A DNA stretch of 64,000 nucleotides from JBFLXR01 sp040757065 (GTDB lineage Bacteria > Pseudomonadota > Gammaproteobacteria > Burkholderiales > Gallionellaceae). The notes beneath the pieces were generated by a model that saw nothing but the letters and a program-made list of their open reading frames with translations, did no database searches and was not told the DNA's origin. Of this stretch, positions 46,721-56,358 are shown piece after piece. The position numbers and the translations under genes are program-made. Each line of letters begins with the position of its first letter. Within the stretch, counting starts at the first letter, position 1. The stretch spans positions 1-64,000 of the forward strand of contig JBFLXR010000011.1 in assembly GCA_040757065.1 (NCBI GenBank), given 5' to 3'.

Positions 46721-48112
46721 TCAGGCAAACGTATCCACCATCCCGTTATGACGGCTGGCCGGTATGCTGCGTACACCTTGTTGCACAACAGGCGTAATGT
46801 TATCCGAAACCGGGGAGGAAGTAGACCCGGATTGCGCTTGTTTCTGCGCGAAAGCACTTTGCTGATCTTTCGGTGCCTGATCGCTGACGGTGGCATTGCC
46901 TAGTGTGATGCCGCTATCGGCTAGCATGTCGCGCAATTTAGGTAACGCTTGTTCGACTGCTTCGCGTACCGCCGCATGCGGAGAGGTGAACAAGGCCGTA
47001 GCCTGATCGCCGCTTACCTTGACGACCACATCGATCGGCCCGAGCTGCGGCGGATTCAGGTGCAGTTCGGCGCTTTGCTGGTTTTGCGTGGCCAGCCAGG
47101 TGATTTTTTGGTTAAAGTCGTCGCCCCATTTCGGATGTGAGACTGGAGTGGCGACGTTCAACTGCGCTGCGGTCGCAACGTTGGTTTGTGTTTGCGCTGC
47201 GCTGAGCGTTTGTGCAGCAGCCGTTGCTTGGTCGGCCTTCGGCGCGGAGAGGCTCTGAATGATATTGGCAGTATTTTGCAGCTCATCCGCCGGAGCGTTG
47301 GCGGTTTTGGACTGCACTGCGGTCAGTGCGGCCATCATGTTCATGAAATTGTCTGCTTTGCTCGCGCCGGCATCATGGCCGGGAGCAGCCTGCGGCAGGG
47401 CAGGGGCCGCTTTATCCGGTGCGCCGGTCGCAGCAGGCATCTTTTGAGTGGCGGTTTGCATAAAACCTTCGGCGCCAGCCGGTTTGGCACGGCCCTCCTG
47501 CACAAAGTCATTGGCTGCGTCACCCGATGTTGTAATGGGCGCCGATGCGGCTTGCTGCGGGATGTTCATGGCTGCGACAGCCGCTGCCACCGCCGTTTGA
47601 TCTGATGCAGGCTGTGCGGGGGCATCCGGTATATTTTCTTTTTTCTCCGAACCGCGTAACTGAGAAGCTGTTTTTTCTTGGGGTATCGTTGCAGTGGATT
47701 GTGAGGCCGTTTCTGCAATTTCAGTTGCGGCTTGCTGCGGTAGTTGTAAAACGCCGACGGCAGTAGTCGGAGCGTTGGCGATTGTCGTCTCGGCAGCCGG
47801 TTGTCCTGAGGCGCTCGTTGTGTCGACTGCGGCATCGGCGTTTGGCGATGCGGTTTGCCCGGGTTGTTGGGTTACCTGCCCGGGTTGAGCGGGCTGAGAC
47901 GGCTTGCTCGATTGTGCCGGTTGCGGCTGTGCAGTTTTTTCGGGCTTGCTTTTAGCGCCTTCATTGGCTGCCTTGCCGTGGTTGTCGATTTGACGGGCAA
48001 GAATTTGCCTGAATTGACCGGCAGACTTGCCTTCTTCAGCAGGTGTGCTGGCGGAAGGCTGTCCGGGTTTTCCGGCGGCAAAGGCGTTGTTTACGGTAAT
48101 GGGCAGATTCAT
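46721..48112 (-). CDS. fliK: Flagellar hook-length control protein FliK (first copy)
   Basis: 463 residues. A long, low-complexity Ala/Gln/Pro/Thr region serves as ruler. The C-terminal Flg_hook domain (about 330-420) has SAELHLNPPQLGPIDVVVKV and LRDMLADSGITLGNATV. Works with FlhB at 22.2 kb to switch export specificity at proper hook length. A second FliK-like gene is at 54.9 kb. Confidence 0.94.
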   Translation of the reverse strand: MNLPITVNNAFAAGKPGQPSASTPAEEGKSAGQFRQILARQIDNHGKAANEGAKSKPEKTAQPQPAQSSKPSQPAQPGQVTQQPGQTASPNADAAVDTTSASGQPAAETTIANAPTTAVGVLQLPQQAATEIAETASQSTATIPQEKTASQLRGSEKKENIPDAPAQPASDQTAVAAAVAAMNIPQQAASAPITTSGDAANDFVQEGRAKPAGAEGFMQTATQKMPAATGAPDKAAPALPQAAPGHDAGASKADNFMNMMAALTAVQSKTANAPADELQNTANIIQSLSAPKADQATAAAQTLSAAQTQTNVATAAQLNVATPVSHPKWGDDFNQKITWLATQNQQSAELHLNPPQLGPIDVVVKVSGDQATALFTSPHAAVREAVEQALPKLRDMLADSGITLGNATVSDQAPKDQQSAFAQKQAQSGSTSSPVSDNITPVVQQGVRSIPASRHNGMVDTFA

Positions 48113-48132
48113 TGCAGGCTCCTTTGCACAGG

Positions 48133-48591
48133 TTATTCCTGATTCTGTTGCATCATTCTGTAGGCAGCGAGGCGTCCGTTGAATTCGTCTTGCGCGCGCT
48201 GTTCCAGTTTGTTTTCTTTTGCCTTTTCGGCTTCCTGATGCCGTTGCGCCAACGTGTCGAAGGATTTAACCTTGCGCTGGGCTTCCATCAACTCGGTGCG
48301 ACCCGACTGAACGGCGACCTTGATTTGCTCCAGCAGGGCGCGCTGTTGGCGAATCGCTTCATCCAAGCGGTACAGGAAGTCCTGAAAATTGCGCATATCG
48401 GTCTGATCCATGCCGTTTTGAACGGCATTCTGAAAGCGCTCCTGATAGTCGCGGCGATATTGCTGCAGCATTTCCAGCTTAGCTTGCGCAGCCTGCTGTT
48501 GCTGATTCAGTTGGCCGAATTTTTTTGTGGCTGCGTCGTTTTGCTGCGCAGCCAGATCGACCAAGGGTTGCAATTTAAATGTTGTCGCCAT
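48133..48591 (-). CDS. fliJ: Flagellar export chaperone FliJ
   Basis: 152 residues, almost entirely coiled coil (LQPLVDLAAQQNDAATKKF start; LQRAQD-type heptads), the ATPase stalk of the export apparatus. I chose ATG 48591 (MATTFKLQPL); six upstream codons are possible but unlike the family. Fourteen bases after fliI. Confidence 0.92.
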   Translation of the reverse strand: MATTFKLQPLVDLAAQQNDAATKKFGQLNQQQQAAQAKLEMLQQYRRDYQERFQNAVQNGMDQTDMRNFQDFLYRLDEAIRQQRALLEQIKVAVQSGRTELMEAQRKVKSFDTLAQRHQEAEKAKENKLEQRAQDEFNGRLAAYRMMQQNQE

Positions 48592-48605
48592 GATGACCCA
48601 GTGTA

Positions 48606-50018
48606 TCAATGACTACCGCTGAACAATCCTTCGAATTTAGCCAGACTTTCGGCTCTATTCTCGCGTTCGAACATACCTTGCTTAAGAAAACGCTCGAATT
48701 CCGGGTAGAGGGCAATGCCTTCGTCGAGCAGCGGATCGCTGCCGTTGACATAAGCGCCGACGCTGATCAGGTCGCGGTTGCGCTGATAATGCGCATAAAT
48801 GTGCTTGAAGCGGTGTACCAGCGTAAAGTGTTCCGGGGTGACCAGATGGCTCATGGCACGGCTGATCGAGGCCTCGATGTCAATGGCGGGGTAGTGGCCT
48901 TGCTCAGCCAGCCGCCGCGAGAGCACGATATGACCGTCGAGAATCGCACGGGCATTATCCGCAATGGGGTCTTGCTGATCGTCCCCCTCAGTCAGAACGG
49001 TGTAAAAGGCGGTAATCGAACCGCTCCCTTCCAATCCGTTGCCGGCGCGTTCGACCAGCGCGGGCAATTTGGCGAAAACGGAGGGCGGATATCCCTTGGT
49101 GGCAGGCGGCTCGCCGATTGCCAGTGCGATTTCGCGCTGTGCCATTGCGTAGCGGGTGAGCGAGTCCATAATGAGCAGGACGTTTTTTCCCCGGTCGCGG
49201 AAATATTCGGCGATGGTGGTCGCATAGGCGGCGCCTTGCAGGCGCATCAGCGGGCTGGTATCGGCGGGGGCGGCAACGACGACAGAGCGCGCCAGCCCCT
49301 CGGTTCCAAGAATGTCTGTAATGAACTCTTTCACTTCGCGGCCGCGTTCACCGATTAGGCCGACCACAATGATGTCTGCCGTGGTATAGCGGGCCATCAT
49401 GCCCAGTAAAACGCTCTTGCCGACGCCGCTGCCAGCGAATAAGCCCATCCGCTGTCCGCGACCCACTGTGAGCATACTGTTGATTGCACGTACACCGACA
49501 TCGAGCACCTCCTTAATCGGCGCACGATTCAGCGGGTTAAAAGGGCGGCTTTGCAGCGAGGCGGTTTCTTCGTCCTGCAATGGGCCGAATTGGTCGAGCG
49601 GACGACCGGCTCCGTCGACAACTCGTCCGAGCAACGCATAGCCGACCGGAAGGTGGCGAGCCATGTCGGTGGCACGGCGACGCAAGTTGCGGCGCTTGCC
49701 CGAGGCAATCGGGGCGACCGGCGCTTCCATCGGGTAGACCTTTGCTCCGGGAACCAAACCGTGAACGTCGTTTTCCGGCATCAGGAATAATTTTTCGCCG
49801 GAAAAGCCGACGACTTCGGCTTCTACCCGGCTATGCGGCAGTTCGACCAGGCAAGTGCTGCCCACAGGCATGCGCAGACCGACAGCTTCCATCACTAGTC
49901 CGGTTACTTTGGTGAGCTTTCCGCTGACCTGAAAGGGTTTGCTTTGTGTGAGGGCGTACTGGCTATCTTCCAGATAGTGGTGCCAGATTTGCGTATGATG
50001 GCCTAAGTTTGCAGCCAT
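48606..50018 (-). CDS. fliI: Flagellum-specific ATPase FliI
   Basis: 470 residues from ATG 50018. F1-ATPase-beta-like: Walker [12 protein letters not shown], Walker [17 protein letters not shown], and ERGREVKEF. Powers protein export with FliH and FliJ. An upstream in-frame start at 50108 adds 30 unlike residues inside fliH. Overlaps fliH by 16 bases. Confidence 0.97.
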   Translation of the reverse strand: MAANLGHHTQIWHHYLEDSQYALTQSKPFQVSGKLTKVTGLVMEAVGLRMPVGSTCLVELPHSRVEAEVVGFSGEKLFLMPENDVHGLVPGAKVYPMEAPVAPIASGKRRNLRRRATDMARHLPVGYALLGRVVDGAGRPLDQFGPLQDEETASLQSRPFNPLNRAPIKEVLDVGVRAINSMLTVGRGQRMGLFAGSGVGKSVLLGMMARYTTADIIVVGLIGERGREVKEFITDILGTEGLARSVVVAAPADTSPLMRLQGAAYATTIAEYFRDRGKNVLLIMDSLTRYAMAQREIALAIGEPPATKGYPPSVFAKLPALVERAGNGLEGSGSITAFYTVLTEGDDQQDPIADNARAILDGHIVLSRRLAEQGHYPAIDIEASISRAMSHLVTPEHFTLVHRFKHIYAHYQRNRDLISVGAYVNGSDPLLDEGIALYPEFERFLKQGMFERENRAESLAKFEGLFSGSH

Positions 50019-50626
50019 GACGCATCCTGCCCGATTGCAGCGAGAGTTCGTTTCCAGCGGGTTTCCAGCGTGGCGTCGATTTCGCCATGCACTGTTTCCA
50101 ACCGGCATCCGCCTTGCTCAATTGCGGCGTCCTCGAAGATTTTCCAGCCGGTGTGCGCCAGTTGCTCCCCCATGTGTTGGCGAACGAGTTCGGCATCGGC
50201 GGGATTCAGCACGATGTGCGCGCCTTGCGTGAAATGGGGAATGGTAGATATCGCTTCGCGTATGGTCGGTAACAACAATTCGGGTTTAACCAGAAGCGCC
50301 TGACGCAAAACCTGTTTGGTCAATTCCAAAGCAAGATTCAGCAAATCCTGACTGATTTGCTGATCCATTTGCTGCATTTCAAGGTTTAATGTCTGAACGA
50401 TGCCTGAGAGCCGGTCGACTTCCTGTTGTGCGCGTTGCGCGCCGGCGGCGTAGCCTGCATCTTGCCCTGCCTGATAGCCTTCGTCGTAGGCTTGCTGCTG
50501 AATTTGTTCGATTTGCTCCGCTGTCGGGAGCGCAATTTCCGCTTCCGCCGGCTTGGCGTCGAATGCCGGGAGTTCCCAGCGCTGGTAGGCCGTGAGACCC
50601 TCCTTGGGCGGAGCCAGATCAGACAT
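50003..50626 (-). CDS. fliH: Flagellar export ATPase regulator FliH
   Basis: 207 residues. N-terminal Pro/Glu-rich start with a Trp (QRWELP) that contacts the export gate or C-ring, then a helical region with GxxxG-like repeats ([15 protein letters not shown], about 48-62), then the C-terminal FliI-binding domain. Overlaps fliG by 8 bases. Confidence 0.93.
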   Translation of the reverse strand: MSDLAPPKEGLTAYQRWELPAFDAKPAEAEIALPTAEQIEQIQQQAYDEGYQAGQDAGYAAGAQRAQQEVDRLSGIVQTLNLEMQQMDQQISQDLLNLALELTKQVLRQALLVKPELLLPTIREAISTIPHFTQGAHIVLNPADAELVRQHMGEQLAHTGWKIFEDAAIEQGGCRLETVHGEIDATLETRWKRTLAAIGQDASWLQT

Positions 50627-51614
50627 AAGCTTCCTCGCCCTTGCCGCCTAGTGCAATCTGACCTTCTTCCGACAGGCGGCGGACGACCTTGAGAATTTCC
50701 TTCTGCTCGGCCTCCACCTCGCTGACCTTGACCGGCCCTTTCGATTCGAGGTCTTCCCGCAGCATTTCGGCGGCACGCTGAGACATATTCTTGAATATCT
50801 TCTCGCGCAGTTCCGCGCTGGCGCCCTTGAGCGCAACGATAAGCGATTCGGACTGGACTTCGCGCAGAATGATCTGGATGGAGCGGTCGTCCACTTCCAT
50901 AAGGTTCTCGAAAACGAACATCTCGTCGAGGATTTTCTGTGCCAGTTCGGGGTCGTGATTGCGCACCACGTCCATAACCTGACCTTCTTGCACGCTTCCC
51001 ATATAGTTAAGAATTTCTGCGGCTGTGCGCACACCGCCCTTGACGCCTTTTTTACCGGGACCGCCGCCGCCGGTGAGCAATTTGTTCAGTACGTCGTTCA
51101 ACTCGGCCAGTGCGGTCGGTTGCACACCGTCGAGAGTGGCAATGCGCAGCAAAACGTCGGCGCGGGTACGCTCACTCAAGAAGCCCAGAATTGCAGAAGC
51201 CTGATCCGGCTCCAGATGCACCAGAATCGTGGCGATAATCTGCGGATGTTCGTTGCCGATCATTTCGGCGACTTCGCCCGGATCCATCCACTTCAGGCTT
51301 TCCAGTCCGCTGGTATCGCTATTGTGCAAAATGCGATCCAGTACGCTGGCGGCTTTTTCGTCGCCGAGCGCCTTGTACAGCATGTTGCGGATGAAATCGT
51401 CCGAGGCCATGCCGATGTTGGTCTTTTTCGATGCAATATGGTGAAACTCGTTGAAAACCGCCATCACTTCGTCGCGTGAGAGATTTTTCATGGACATCAT
51501 CGCGGTACTGATTTTTTGCACCTCTTTGGGTTCGAGATACTTCAGCACCTCGGCTGCGTCATTCTCGCCCAGCGTCATCAGGAGGATCGCGCTTTTGGTT
51601 ACGCCGTCGGTCAT
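50619..51614 (-). CDS. fliG: Flagellar rotor protein FliG
   Basis: C-ring torque protein, 331 residues from ATG 51614, the same length as E. coli FliG. Conserved KSAILLMTLGENDAAEVLK start, EHPQIIATILVHLEP (middle domain, EHPQ motif) and C-terminal charged ridge region (DDRSIQIILREV). The start overlaps the fliF stop (ATGA). Interacts with both MotA and MotC type stators. Confidence 0.97.
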   Translation of the reverse strand: MTDGVTKSAILLMTLGENDAAEVLKYLEPKEVQKISTAMMSMKNLSRDEVMAVFNEFHHIASKKTNIGMASDDFIRNMLYKALGDEKAASVLDRILHNSDTSGLESLKWMDPGEVAEMIGNEHPQIIATILVHLEPDQASAILGFLSERTRADVLLRIATLDGVQPTALAELNDVLNKLLTGGGGPGKKGVKGGVRTAAEILNYMGSVQEGQVMDVVRNHDPELAQKILDEMFVFENLMEVDDRSIQIILREVQSESLIVALKGASAELREKIFKNMSQRAAEMLREDLESKGPVKVSEVEAEQKEILKVVRRLSEEGQIALGGKGEEAYV

Positions 51615-53257
51615 TCTGTTCCCATCCATTCTTTCAGCACGGAAGCGACAATGCGCGGTTCTTGTTGAACCAGTTGCCGTGCGACTTGCAAGTGATTTTC
51701 ATAAACATTGGACATTTGCAGGGCGTATTGCGCGGCAGCATCGTCCGGCACGACACCGTGCTCGCCGCCGGCACCGCCTTCTCCAGTCGTGCCGCCTTCA
51801 GGCACGGCAGGGGCAGGGGGGGCCAGATTTCTGAATGCCGGGCGAATAATGCCGAACAGCAGGAAGAGCATCGCTCCGGCGATCAATACATACTTCAGAA
51901 TTTCCTTGACCAGCTCCATCATGCCGGGTTGTTTCCACAGCGGTGGCTCTTCAGTGCTGGCCTTTTCGTCGTTGAACGCGCTGTTCAGAATGTTCAGGGA
52001 ATCGCCGCGGGTGCCGTCGAAACCGACTGCTTGTTTGACTAGGTCGTTAATTTGCGCCTTTTCGCTATCGGTCAGCGGGCGAGAGGAGGTTTTGCCGTTC
52101 TTTTCAGTCACCGTACGGTTGTTAACGACCACGGCGACCGACAGACGCTTAATGTTGCCGACCGGCAGTTTGGTATGGCGGATCGTTTTGTCCACTTCAT
52201 AATTGGTGGTGGCTTCCTTGCGCGTATTCACGCTGCCTGAATTCGGCGAGGAGGCCACTGCGCTGGCAGGAGAGACGATCGGTGCGGTTGCGGGGACAGG
52301 GGGTTGGTTCGATAACGCGCCGGGCACGCCGTTCGCGCCTTGACCGCTGTTGTTCAGAGACTCCATGCTTTGCGTACTACGCACAGCGGCCTCACCCGGG
52401 GTCTGATTGGGTTTATAGGTTTCGGAGGTTTGTTCGATTTGCGAGAAATCGATGTCGGCGGTGACTTGGGCGCGGATATTGTCCTGGCCGGTGATCGGTG
52501 CGAGGATGTCCTCGATACGCTTGATATAGTCCTGTTCGATTTGACGGACGTATTTCAACTGTGTGGCATCGAGCAGCTCCTGCCCGTTTTCATGCACCGC
52601 GCTTAACAGATTGCCGCTCTGATCGACGACGGTCACATTTTTGGCAGGCATTTCCGGCACGCTGCTGGAAATCAGATGTACGATTGCGTTGACCTGACCG
52701 GGATCGATGGAGCGACCGGCGTGTAAAGTCAGAACGACGGATGCACTGGGCTTGATTTGCTCTTTGACGAACACAGACGGCTTAGGGATGGCCAAGTGGA
52801 CGCGGGCTGCCTGAACCGATGCCAGGGTTTGCATGGAGCGGGCGAGCTCTCCTTCCAATCCGCGCTGGTAATTTACTTGCTCCTGAAACTGGCTGGTACC
52901 GAATTTTTGGTTCTCCATCAGTTCAAAGCCGACGGTGCCACCCTTCGGCAGGCCTTGGGAGGCAAGGCGTAAACGTACTTCGTGTACTTGGCTGGAAGGA
53001 ACCAGCAGCGCGCCGCCGCCTTCGGCAAATTTGTACGGGACGTTCATTTGCTGCAATGATTCGATAATCGCGCCGCCATCGCGGTCGGAAAGATTGCTGT
53101 ACAGCACACGGTAGTCCGGGGTTTGCCCCCATGTCCACAGCCCTACAACCAATGCAATGATGGCTGCAACGGCAACCATCAGACCGATGCGTTGTTGATT
53201 ATTCAGCCGCCCTAGTGCTTGCGCTAGCGGATTGCTTGATGTGTTGGTGTCAGCCAT
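51611..53257 (-). CDS. fliF: Flagellar MS-ring protein FliF
   Basis: 548 residues. TM1 at about 25-45, ring-building modules with VPYKFAEGGGALLVP and ARVHLAIPKPSVF, a Ser/Pro-rich loop, TM2 at about 447-467, and a C-terminal FliG-binding tail. No good ribosome-binding site is seen: the nearest GAGGAA lies more than 20 bases upstream of ATG 53257. First gene of the minus-strand operon; divergent from fliE. Confidence 0.96.
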   Translation of the reverse strand: MADTNTSSNPLAQALGRLNNQQRIGLMVAVAAIIALVVGLWTWGQTPDYRVLYSNLSDRDGGAIIESLQQMNVPYKFAEGGGALLVPSSQVHEVRLRLASQGLPKGGTVGFELMENQKFGTSQFQEQVNYQRGLEGELARSMQTLASVQAARVHLAIPKPSVFVKEQIKPSASVVLTLHAGRSIDPGQVNAIVHLISSSVPEMPAKNVTVVDQSGNLLSAVHENGQELLDATQLKYVRQIEQDYIKRIEDILAPITGQDNIRAQVTADIDFSQIEQTSETYKPNQTPGEAAVRSTQSMESLNNSGQGANGVPGALSNQPPVPATAPIVSPASAVASSPNSGSVNTRKEATTNYEVDKTIRHTKLPVGNIKRLSVAVVVNNRTVTEKNGKTSSRPLTDSEKAQINDLVKQAVGFDGTRGDSLNILNSAFNDEKASTEEPPLWKQPGMMELVKEILKYVLIAGAMLFLLFGIIRPAFRNLAPPAPAVPEGGTTGEGGAGGEHGVVPDDAAAQYALQMSNVYENHLQVARQLVQQEPRIVASVLKEWMGTE

Positions 53258-53335
53258 GGTTTTTACGAATTAAATCCCAATTCCTCACACTGCGCATTAT
53301 CTCCTTGATCGTGTTGTACAGTATAGAGAAAAAAG

Positions 53336-53347
53336 GGGGAATTCCCC
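53336..53347. promoter_or_regulatory. Palindrome in the fliE-fliF divergent gap
   Basis: Perfect 12-base palindrome GGGGAATTCCCC in the middle of the 157-base gap. Read on the minus strand it is followed by CTTTTTTC, so it could also act as a weak terminator for antisense transcription across fliE. No sigma-28 or sigma-54 promoter was recognised in this gap. Confidence 0.35.
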
Positions 53348-53414
53348 ACTTATTCTTTAAATGCACTGTACCGGAGGCTTGGTATCGTGTCACCACTGAA
53401 ATCGGAGGTGAATC

Positions 53415-53738
53415 ATGAACGTCTCAGGAATCGAAGGGATGTTGTCTCAAATGCGGGCTGCAATGGCGGTAGCGCAGGGGAGTGCTGCACAAAATGCCAA
53501 ATCGGTGTCGCCGGCGAGCGACTTTTCCAATGTATTGAAAACATCGCTGGATGGCGTTTCGCAAGCGCACGAGCAGACGGAAAGTTTGCAAAAAGCCTTT
53601 GTTATGGGCGATGACAAAGTGAGCCTGAGCGATGTGATGATTTCCATGCAGAAATCCAACATCGCGTTCCAAACTACCGTGCAGGTACGCAACAAATTTG
53701 TCGCTGCTTATAACGACATTATGAACATGCAGGTGTAA
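53415..53738 (+). CDS. fliE: Flagellar MS-ring/rod adaptor FliE
   Basis: 107 residues joining MS-ring and rod. C-terminal conserved MISMQKSNIAFQTTVQVRNKFVAAYNDIM core (KSNIAFQTTVQVRNK). CGGAGG ribosome-binding site. It stands alone on the plus strand, divergent from fliF and convergent with the ycgR-type gene. Confidence 0.95.
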   Translation: MNVSGIEGMLSQMRAAMAVAQGSAAQNAKSVSPASDFSNVLKTSLDGVSQAHEQTESLQKAFVMGDDKVSLSDVMISMQKSNIAFQTTVQVRNKFVAAYNDIMNMQV

Positions 53739-53763
53739 GGCGCGCGCCGGTCAGCGCGCCTTA
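53736..53763. terminator. Bidirectional hairpin shared by the fliE and ycgR stop codons
   Basis: Perfect 10-base arms TAAGGCGCGC (53736-53745) and GCGCGCCTTA (53754-53763), 8-base loop. Each arm begins with a stop codon: TAA of fliE on the plus strand and TAA of the PilZ gene on the minus strand. No U-run, so termination strength is uncertain. Confidence 0.6.
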
Positions 53764-54528
53764 GGCAGGGTTGGACGTGGCTGCGGCTTGCATGTTCGAG
53801 ATGTAGCGCTGCAATAACTGCTCCATGTGCCTGTCGAGGCCGATAAATTCGCAACCGGCGCGGCGGATTTCTTTTCCTTCCGAATTGGTGATGTGGAACG
53901 AATTGCGTACACTCAGCGTGGCGGTCAGTGTACCCACATCGGGTAATTCGATACTGCAATTCGGATAGGTATTTCCGGGCAGCAAGTCGACATCGTATTC
54001 TTCGCAAACCAGCGCGATTCCCCCGACGCTGATGTCCAGAATGGTCGCCCTGCGGTTGTTGACGCTCGTTGTGTTGAACTGAATGGGAATCGTACAGCGC
54101 AAGGGATTCTTCGCCGGCGCGATAAGCCGGAAGTACTCACGGCGTTGCAAGCGTAGCAAGGTGTCCGGCAACGGCATATGAAAAGCACGGTTGCCATCGT
54201 GCATATCCAGCTCGGGATCCTGAGAAGAAAACTGAATCTTGATGCTGTTGTGCGAAGTGACTACAGCGACTTTTTCGCTTGCCAGAACGCGCATACGGTC
54301 TGCCTCGTTGATTTCGGCATCCAGCCATACGCCATTCGCATTCGCGTCCAGAATCGTTGTCAGGAAAGAGCGGTTGTCGTCCCCGAAATATAACGCCGCC
54401 AAATTGGCTTTTTGCGAAACGGCGTGCAGGGTGTGCTGAATTTCTTTTTTAGAATGAATAAGATATTGGTTGTCATGTCCGCCTGAAACCATTTCGATTT
54501 TGAGCGGAATATCTTTTTTTCGGAACAT
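53761..54528 (-). CDS. ycgR: c-di-GMP-binding flagellar brake YcgR (PilZ domain)
   Basis: 255 residues from ATG 54528. N-terminal YcgR domain (about 1-120), C-terminal PilZ domain with the c-di-GMP motifs R130-E-Y-F-R134 and D165-I-S-V-G-G170. Binding of c-di-GMP lets YcgR slow the motor or bias rotation. An upstream in-frame start at 54636 would overlap the previous gene; both have weak ribosome-binding sites. A diguanylate cyclase lies at 60.3 kb. Confidence 0.9.
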   Translation of the reverse strand: MFRKKDIPLKIEMVSGGHDNQYLIHSKKEIQHTLHAVSQKANLAALYFGDDNRSFLTTILDANANGVWLDAEINEADRMRVLASEKVAVVTSHNSIKIQFSSQDPELDMHDGNRAFHMPLPDTLLRLQRREYFRLIAPAKNPLRCTIPIQFNTTSVNNRRATILDISVGGIALVCEEYDVDLLPGNTYPNCSIELPDVGTLTATLSVRNSFHITNSEGKEIRRAGCEFIGLDRHMEQLLQRYISNMQAAATSNPA

Positions 54529-54560
54529 GTCTTTAACAGTCTTGTGGTCTGAATAACGCT

Positions 54561-54872
54561 CTATTGTACCGGTTTCCGTAGTGTTTGGACGTCCTGAATC
54601 GTAACATTTTCTCCATGCTCGAGACGATATAACCAAGCAAGCAATTCTGCTACGGCTAAATAGAGTTGCGGCGGAATTTGCTGGTCGAGTTCCACTTGCA
54701 TCAGCAGGCCGACCAATTCCTCCGATTCGTGGACAAAAACACCATTCTCCTTTGCGCGCTCGATAATCGCTTGCGCGATGAGACCGCGACCTTTGGCTAC
54801 CACCTTCGGTGCGGCATCATTGGTGTGGTAGGCAAGCGCGACGGCTAATTGTCGTGGGTCAGGCTTATTCAT
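54561..54872 (-). CDS. FlhB C-terminal-domain paralogue (FhlB/FlhX type)
   Basis: 103 soluble residues that align only with the tail of FlhB after its autocleavage point: LAVALAYHTNDAAPKVVAKG here against YAVALKYSENGMRAPIVVAKG in FlhB. There are no membrane helices and no NPTH motif. It overlaps the second fliK gene by 8 bases, so the two are probably translated together. It may substitute for the FlhB tail in the export switch, as reported for FlhX-type proteins (inference). Confidence 0.85.
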   Translation of the reverse strand: MNKPDPRQLAVALAYHTNDAAPKVVAKGRGLIAQAIIERAKENGVFVHESEELVGLLMQVELDQQIPPQLYLAVAELLAWLYRLEHGENVTIQDVQTLRKPVQ

Positions 54873-56004
54873 GTTTCGAGACGAGACTGCTGGTGACCGT
54901 GATGCCGCGCTCTTTCAGCATGGCGACCAGGCTGGAACTGGCGTTGCCCATCCGGGTGCGCGTTTCTGTATTGTGCGCGTCCAGAACCAGTGACAAACCT
55001 GCGCTGTTGTATCGCAAAAGCGCAGTGACTTCTCCCAGTTTCGGCAGGTCGAGCCGAATCTCGGTGGCCCACTGGCGATTTTCTGCAAGATTGCTGCCTC
55101 CACTGCCGCTGTGTTCTTCGCGAATTTCCCAATCCATGTTTTGATCCGGCCATACTTGCCCTTGCCACATGAGATGGCGCGTTTCTAACGCATTCAGCTG
55201 TTGTTGCACGATAGGACGCAAATGCTCGGGTATTTGTGCGGAAACGGTTTCCTTGAGTGAGCCAGGCTGCGTTGTTGCGCTATCTGTTCCGCTTGTTAGG
55301 GACAAATTGGCGGTTGCGAGGGGTTTATCTTGTATTGAGGGCGAATCGGACGTTAACGGGGTAAGCGCGGGTTGCGCTGCTGGCTGAGCAGTTGCGTGGG
55401 CCGTAGTGTCAGCCGTCAGATGCTGGGCGTTTTGATATTGATTAGCCGGGACGAGCGCATTTTGCGGTTCTTGAAATAGATCCGCAGTGGTGCGCTGCCC
55501 GCCGATCCACTGCGCTTGGTGGGATTCGTAGAATAAACCGCTTTGCGTTAAGGCTTCTTGTAATTTTGCCGCCAAATGCGGCGCTTCCGGTGCTTTGGAT
55601 TCTTGCCAGAGCGGGGAGCTTTGCGTGGCGCTGATTTTGGCCTTGTCGGGTTGTGGCTCAGCCAGTGCGGAGAGCAGCTTGGCTGTGGTGCTGAGTGCAT
55701 CCGGCGTAGAAATAGGATTGGAGGAGGCTGCCAGACTGAAAGTTAAGCGCGGTTGTACGGAAACGACCTGTAACTCAATCGTATCGCTAGTCTGGATTTT
55801 GCCGGGGAGCGTCATTTGCAGCGTCTGGTCGGCGACTTTGACTTTAAAAATGCCCTGACTGACTTGCGCTTGCACCTGCCCTTGTACGTGCTGACCAACC
55901 TGAAAGCTCTCGCTGACGGCAGTCGGTGCAGCGGCCGGAATAATCAGCGGTTTAGGGGTATGCGCTAATTGCTTGATCGAGTTGAAGAGATCGGTCGGTA
56001 GCAT
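54865..56004 (-). CDS. FliK-like hook-length control paralogue (second copy)
   Basis: 379 residues. Low-complexity Gln/Ala/Thr/Pro region followed by a FliK C-terminal domain (about 285-375; ATEIRLDLPKLGEVTALLRY, LVAMLKERGITV). The N-terminal 90 residues contain a beta-rich FKVKVADQTLQMTLPGK part absent from the first FliK. Partnered with the FlhB-tail gene. 21 bases after fliT. Confidence 0.82.
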   Translation of the reverse strand: MLPTDLFNSIKQLAHTPKPLIIPAAAPTAVSESFQVGQHVQGQVQAQVSQGIFKVKVADQTLQMTLPGKIQTSDTIELQVVSVQPRLTFSLAASSNPISTPDALSTTAKLLSALAEPQPDKAKISATQSSPLWQESKAPEAPHLAAKLQEALTQSGLFYESHQAQWIGGQRTTADLFQEPQNALVPANQYQNAQHLTADTTAHATAQPAAQPALTPLTSDSPSIQDKPLATANLSLTSGTDSATTQPGSLKETVSAQIPEHLRPIVQQQLNALETRHLMWQGQVWPDQNMDWEIREEHSGSGGSNLAENRQWATEIRLDLPKLGEVTALLRYNSAGLSLVLDAHNTETRTRMGNASSSLVAMLKERGITVTSSLVSKHE

Positions 56005-56025
56005 CGCAAATGCCCCCAGACTGCG

Positions 56026-56358
56026 TTACGGCTCGCTGGAATAAGCTTGAGCGAGTCGCTGCTCCTGACGCGTGCTTTGCATGATGCGTTGCAACTGCGC
56101 CATCCAGACTTCAGTGTGATTGCGGACTTCGGCATCGTCTGCCAATATTTTACGGATTAACGCTACTTTTTTCAGGCGTGTTTGTTCGTCTATCGGTGTG
56201 GCGGCGTCGACTGGTTTCATTTGTTCGACGCGGGCGCTGCATTGTTTTTCGAGATCGACCAAGCGATCCCATTCGCCTTCCGTTGCGGCAGTACGCATCT
56301 GTCCGGTCAGGTCGGAGAGATATTCGTAGTTTTCGATGACAGCGTTCATACTATGCAT
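56026..56358 (-). CDS. fliT: Flagellar export chaperone FliT
   Basis: 110 residues, helical; order fliD-fliS-fliT and NYEYLSDLTGQMRTAATEGEWDRL core (MRTAATEGEWDRLVDLE) support FliT. In enterobacteria it chaperones the cap protein FliD and also inhibits FlhDC. It starts immediately after the fliS stop; Met4 is an alternative start. Confidence 0.85.
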   Translation of the reverse strand: MHSMNAVIENYEYLSDLTGQMRTAATEGEWDRLVDLEKQCSARVEQMKPVDAATPIDEQTRLKKVALIRKILADDAEVRNHTEVWMAQLQRIMQSTRQEQRLAQAYSSEP

